From: a bacterium
GTDB lineage: Bacteria > Patescibacteriota > Patescibacteriia > CAIQCM01
Length of the DNA stretch: 5,822 nt
NCBI GenBank assembly: GCA_023246535.1
Contig: JAHFIF010000074.1
Coordinates: forward strand, 1-5,822
Direction: 5' to 3'
A program made the translations under genes and the position numbers. A model generated the notes under the pieces. The model did no database searches. It worked only from the letters and a program-made list of their open reading frames with translations, and had not been told where the DNA came from. How positions within the stretch are numbered: position 1 is the stretch's first letter; every line of letters begins with the position of its first letter. This document shows, piece by piece, positions 5,166 through 5,822 of this stretch.

Positions 5166-5717
5166 ATGCAAGAAAAGATCAGCCGGGCGGATTTCAAGGG
5201 CAAAGACCTGTCCAACGAAGCGCTCGCCGACCGCCTTTATGAAAAATGCAATTTTTCAAGCGCCAGCTTGCAGCGGGCGGAGCTGGATGACATTGCTTTT
5301 GTGTCGTGCGATTTGAGCGCCGCCAATTTCAAGGGCGCGCGGATCGGCCGCGTCCGCTTTGACGGTTGCAAATTGGTCGGCGTTGATTTTCACGAGTGCG
5401 CCGGGTTTTTGGACTTGTCCTTTTCCAAATGCGTCCTGGAAAGCTGCAATTTTTCCAATTTGAAGATGAAACGCACGCTGTTTCGCGATAACGAGATCAG
5501 GCGCTGCATTTTTGTCCGCACCGACCTGACCGAAGCCGATTTTGCCAATTCCGACCTGGCCGACAGCGTGTTTCAGCAAACCGACCTGTCGCGGGCCAAT
5601 TTTGTCGGCGCCTATAACTACGCCATCGACCCCCGCGCCAACACGCTGGCCAAAGCCCGTTTTAACCTCCCCCAAGCCGCCTCGCTGTTGCGCGGATTGG
5701 ATATTATCATTGAATAA
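5166..5717 (+). CDS. Pentapeptide-repeat protein, Qnr/McbG-like architecture
   Basis: The 183-residue protein is almost wholly pentapeptide repeats, A(D/N)LxX type, which fold into a square right-handed beta helix. The central hydrophobic residue recurs every five positions: F10, L15, L20, F30, L35, L40, F45, L50, F55, I60, F65, L70, F75, then, after a one-residue shift near G80, F81, F86, L91, F96, M101, F106, I111, F116, L121, F126, L131, F136, L141, F146. The C-terminal tail (about 150-183, NYAIDPRANTLAKARF then a Leu-rich end) resembles the non-repeat tail of McbG and Qnr proteins, which dimerises and lets the rod mimic DNA at gyrase. The single-residue break also recalls the Gly hinge between the two coil domains of Qnr. 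Function as a gyrase protector is inference; many pentapeptide proteins have no known target. ATG 5166 is the first in-frame ATG and has no ribosome binding site; a -10 box sits immediately upstream. Confidence 0.9.
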   Translation: MQEKISRADFKGKDLSNEALADRLYEKCNFSSASLQRAELDDIAFVSCDLSAANFKGARIGRVRFDGCKLVGVDFHECAGFLDLSFSKCVLESCNFSNLKMKRTLFRDNEIRRCIFVRTDLTEADFANSDLADSVFQQTDLSRANFVGAYNYAIDPRANTLAKARFNLPQAASLLRGLDIIIE

Positions 5718-5731
5718 CACCATTAGTTATT
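5713..5731. repeat. AT-rich inverted repeat at the end of the pentapeptide gene
   Basis: AATAAC (5713-5718) and GTTATT (5726-5731) are inverted copies around ACCATTA, and include the TAA stop of the pentapeptide gene. The stem is only six weak pairs and has no following T run, so it is a poor terminator. It lies at the base-composition boundary. Confidence 0.35.
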
Positions 5732-5738
5732 AACAAAG

Positions 5739-5822
5739 ATGATTGATCAATTTTTGAAAGAATTCATAAACGGAGAAAATTATTTACAAAATCCACCGCT
5801 TGAAACCGGTAAGTTTATAGAA
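5739..5822 (+). CDS. 5' part of an AT-rich gene running off the window
   Basis: From ATG 5739 the frame stays open for 28 codons to the window edge. The peptide begins MIDQFLKEFINGENYLQNP and continues into a polar stretch; I do not recognise it and there is no signal peptide. Codons are AT-rich (AAA, GAA, TTA, ATA), unlike the genes to the left. No ribosome binding site is visible. A weak promoter-like pair, TTATCA (5704-5709) and TTATTA (5727-5732) with 17-base spacing, would again place the start of transcription at about the ATG. A 28-codon open frame in AT-rich DNA is modest evidence, so the call is tentative. Confidence 0.45.
   Translation, partial: MIDQFLKEFINGENYLQNPPLETGKFIE

Noticed and set aside
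5240..5460. Recurring TGCAATTTTTC-type words (near 5247 and 5444)
   Set aside because: These encode the C-N-F-S core of the pentapeptide units, so they are coding repeats, not a DNA-level repeat element.
5256..5723. A 155-codon minus-strand frame opposite the pentapeptide gene
   Set aside because: It mirrors the five-codon periodicity of the real gene and has no start signals; it is a shadow of the repeats.
1..5822. CRISPR array, tRNA, rRNA or insertion sequence
   Set aside because: No regularly spaced direct repeats, cloverleaf-like segments, rRNA-like stretches, transposase motifs or terminal inverted repeats were seen on either strand.

Overview
This 5.8 kb window is GC-rich (visibly well above 50%) and gene-dense. 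It carries six complete protein genes and the beginning of a seventh. Standard code 11 fits: TGA, TAA and TAG all end genes and tryptophan is TGG. The organism is a bacterium. The WecA-like gene has features that I recall from Candidate Phyla Radiation (Patescibacteria/Parcubacteria-type) genomes: a TKFFDGLDGL motif and GEGGA in place of GDTGS. Compact intergenic regions and small proteins of unknown function fit that lineage too. This assignment is from memory and is not proven by the window.

Layout, left to right. Positions 1-81 hold the tail of an unseen upstream unit and a strong rho-independent terminator. A sigma70-type promoter (96-124) then drives a 149-residue protein of unknown function (163-612, +). 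Two terminators, one per strand (639-700), separate it from a convergent gene (723-2150, -). That gene encodes a protein related to the ATP-grasp N-terminal domain of pyruvate phosphate dikinase / PEP synthase, with an unusual C-terminal region. A 165-base divergent intergenic region (2151-2315) carries a promoter for each side and a perfect 12-bp palindrome inside the minus-strand promoter spacer.

To the right is an envelope-related block on the + strand. It contains a WecA/TagO/MraY-type polyprenyl-phosphate sugar-1-phosphate transferase (2316-3341), an overlapping membrane-anchored DUF192 protein (3329-3793), and a CDP-alcohol phosphatidyltransferase (3835-4560). The last has its own extended -10 promoter at the end of the DUF192 gene and is followed by a UUCG-type terminator. 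A small putative lipoprotein (4689-5084) follows, with a perfect TTGACA box upstream and a clean terminator downstream. Next is a 183-residue pentapeptide-repeat protein (5166-5717) with Qnr/McbG-like architecture and an apparently leaderless start.

The last ~105 bases (5718-5822) drop to about 29% GC and open a new reading frame that runs off the window. This may be the edge of a compositionally foreign segment.

The sugar-1-phosphate transferase would start a lipid-linked glycan, the CDP-alcohol enzyme would make a phospholipid head group, and the DUF192 protein and lipoprotein are predicted to face outside. These four genes plausibly serve the cell surface. The other genes look like independent single-gene units, each with its own promoter or terminator.
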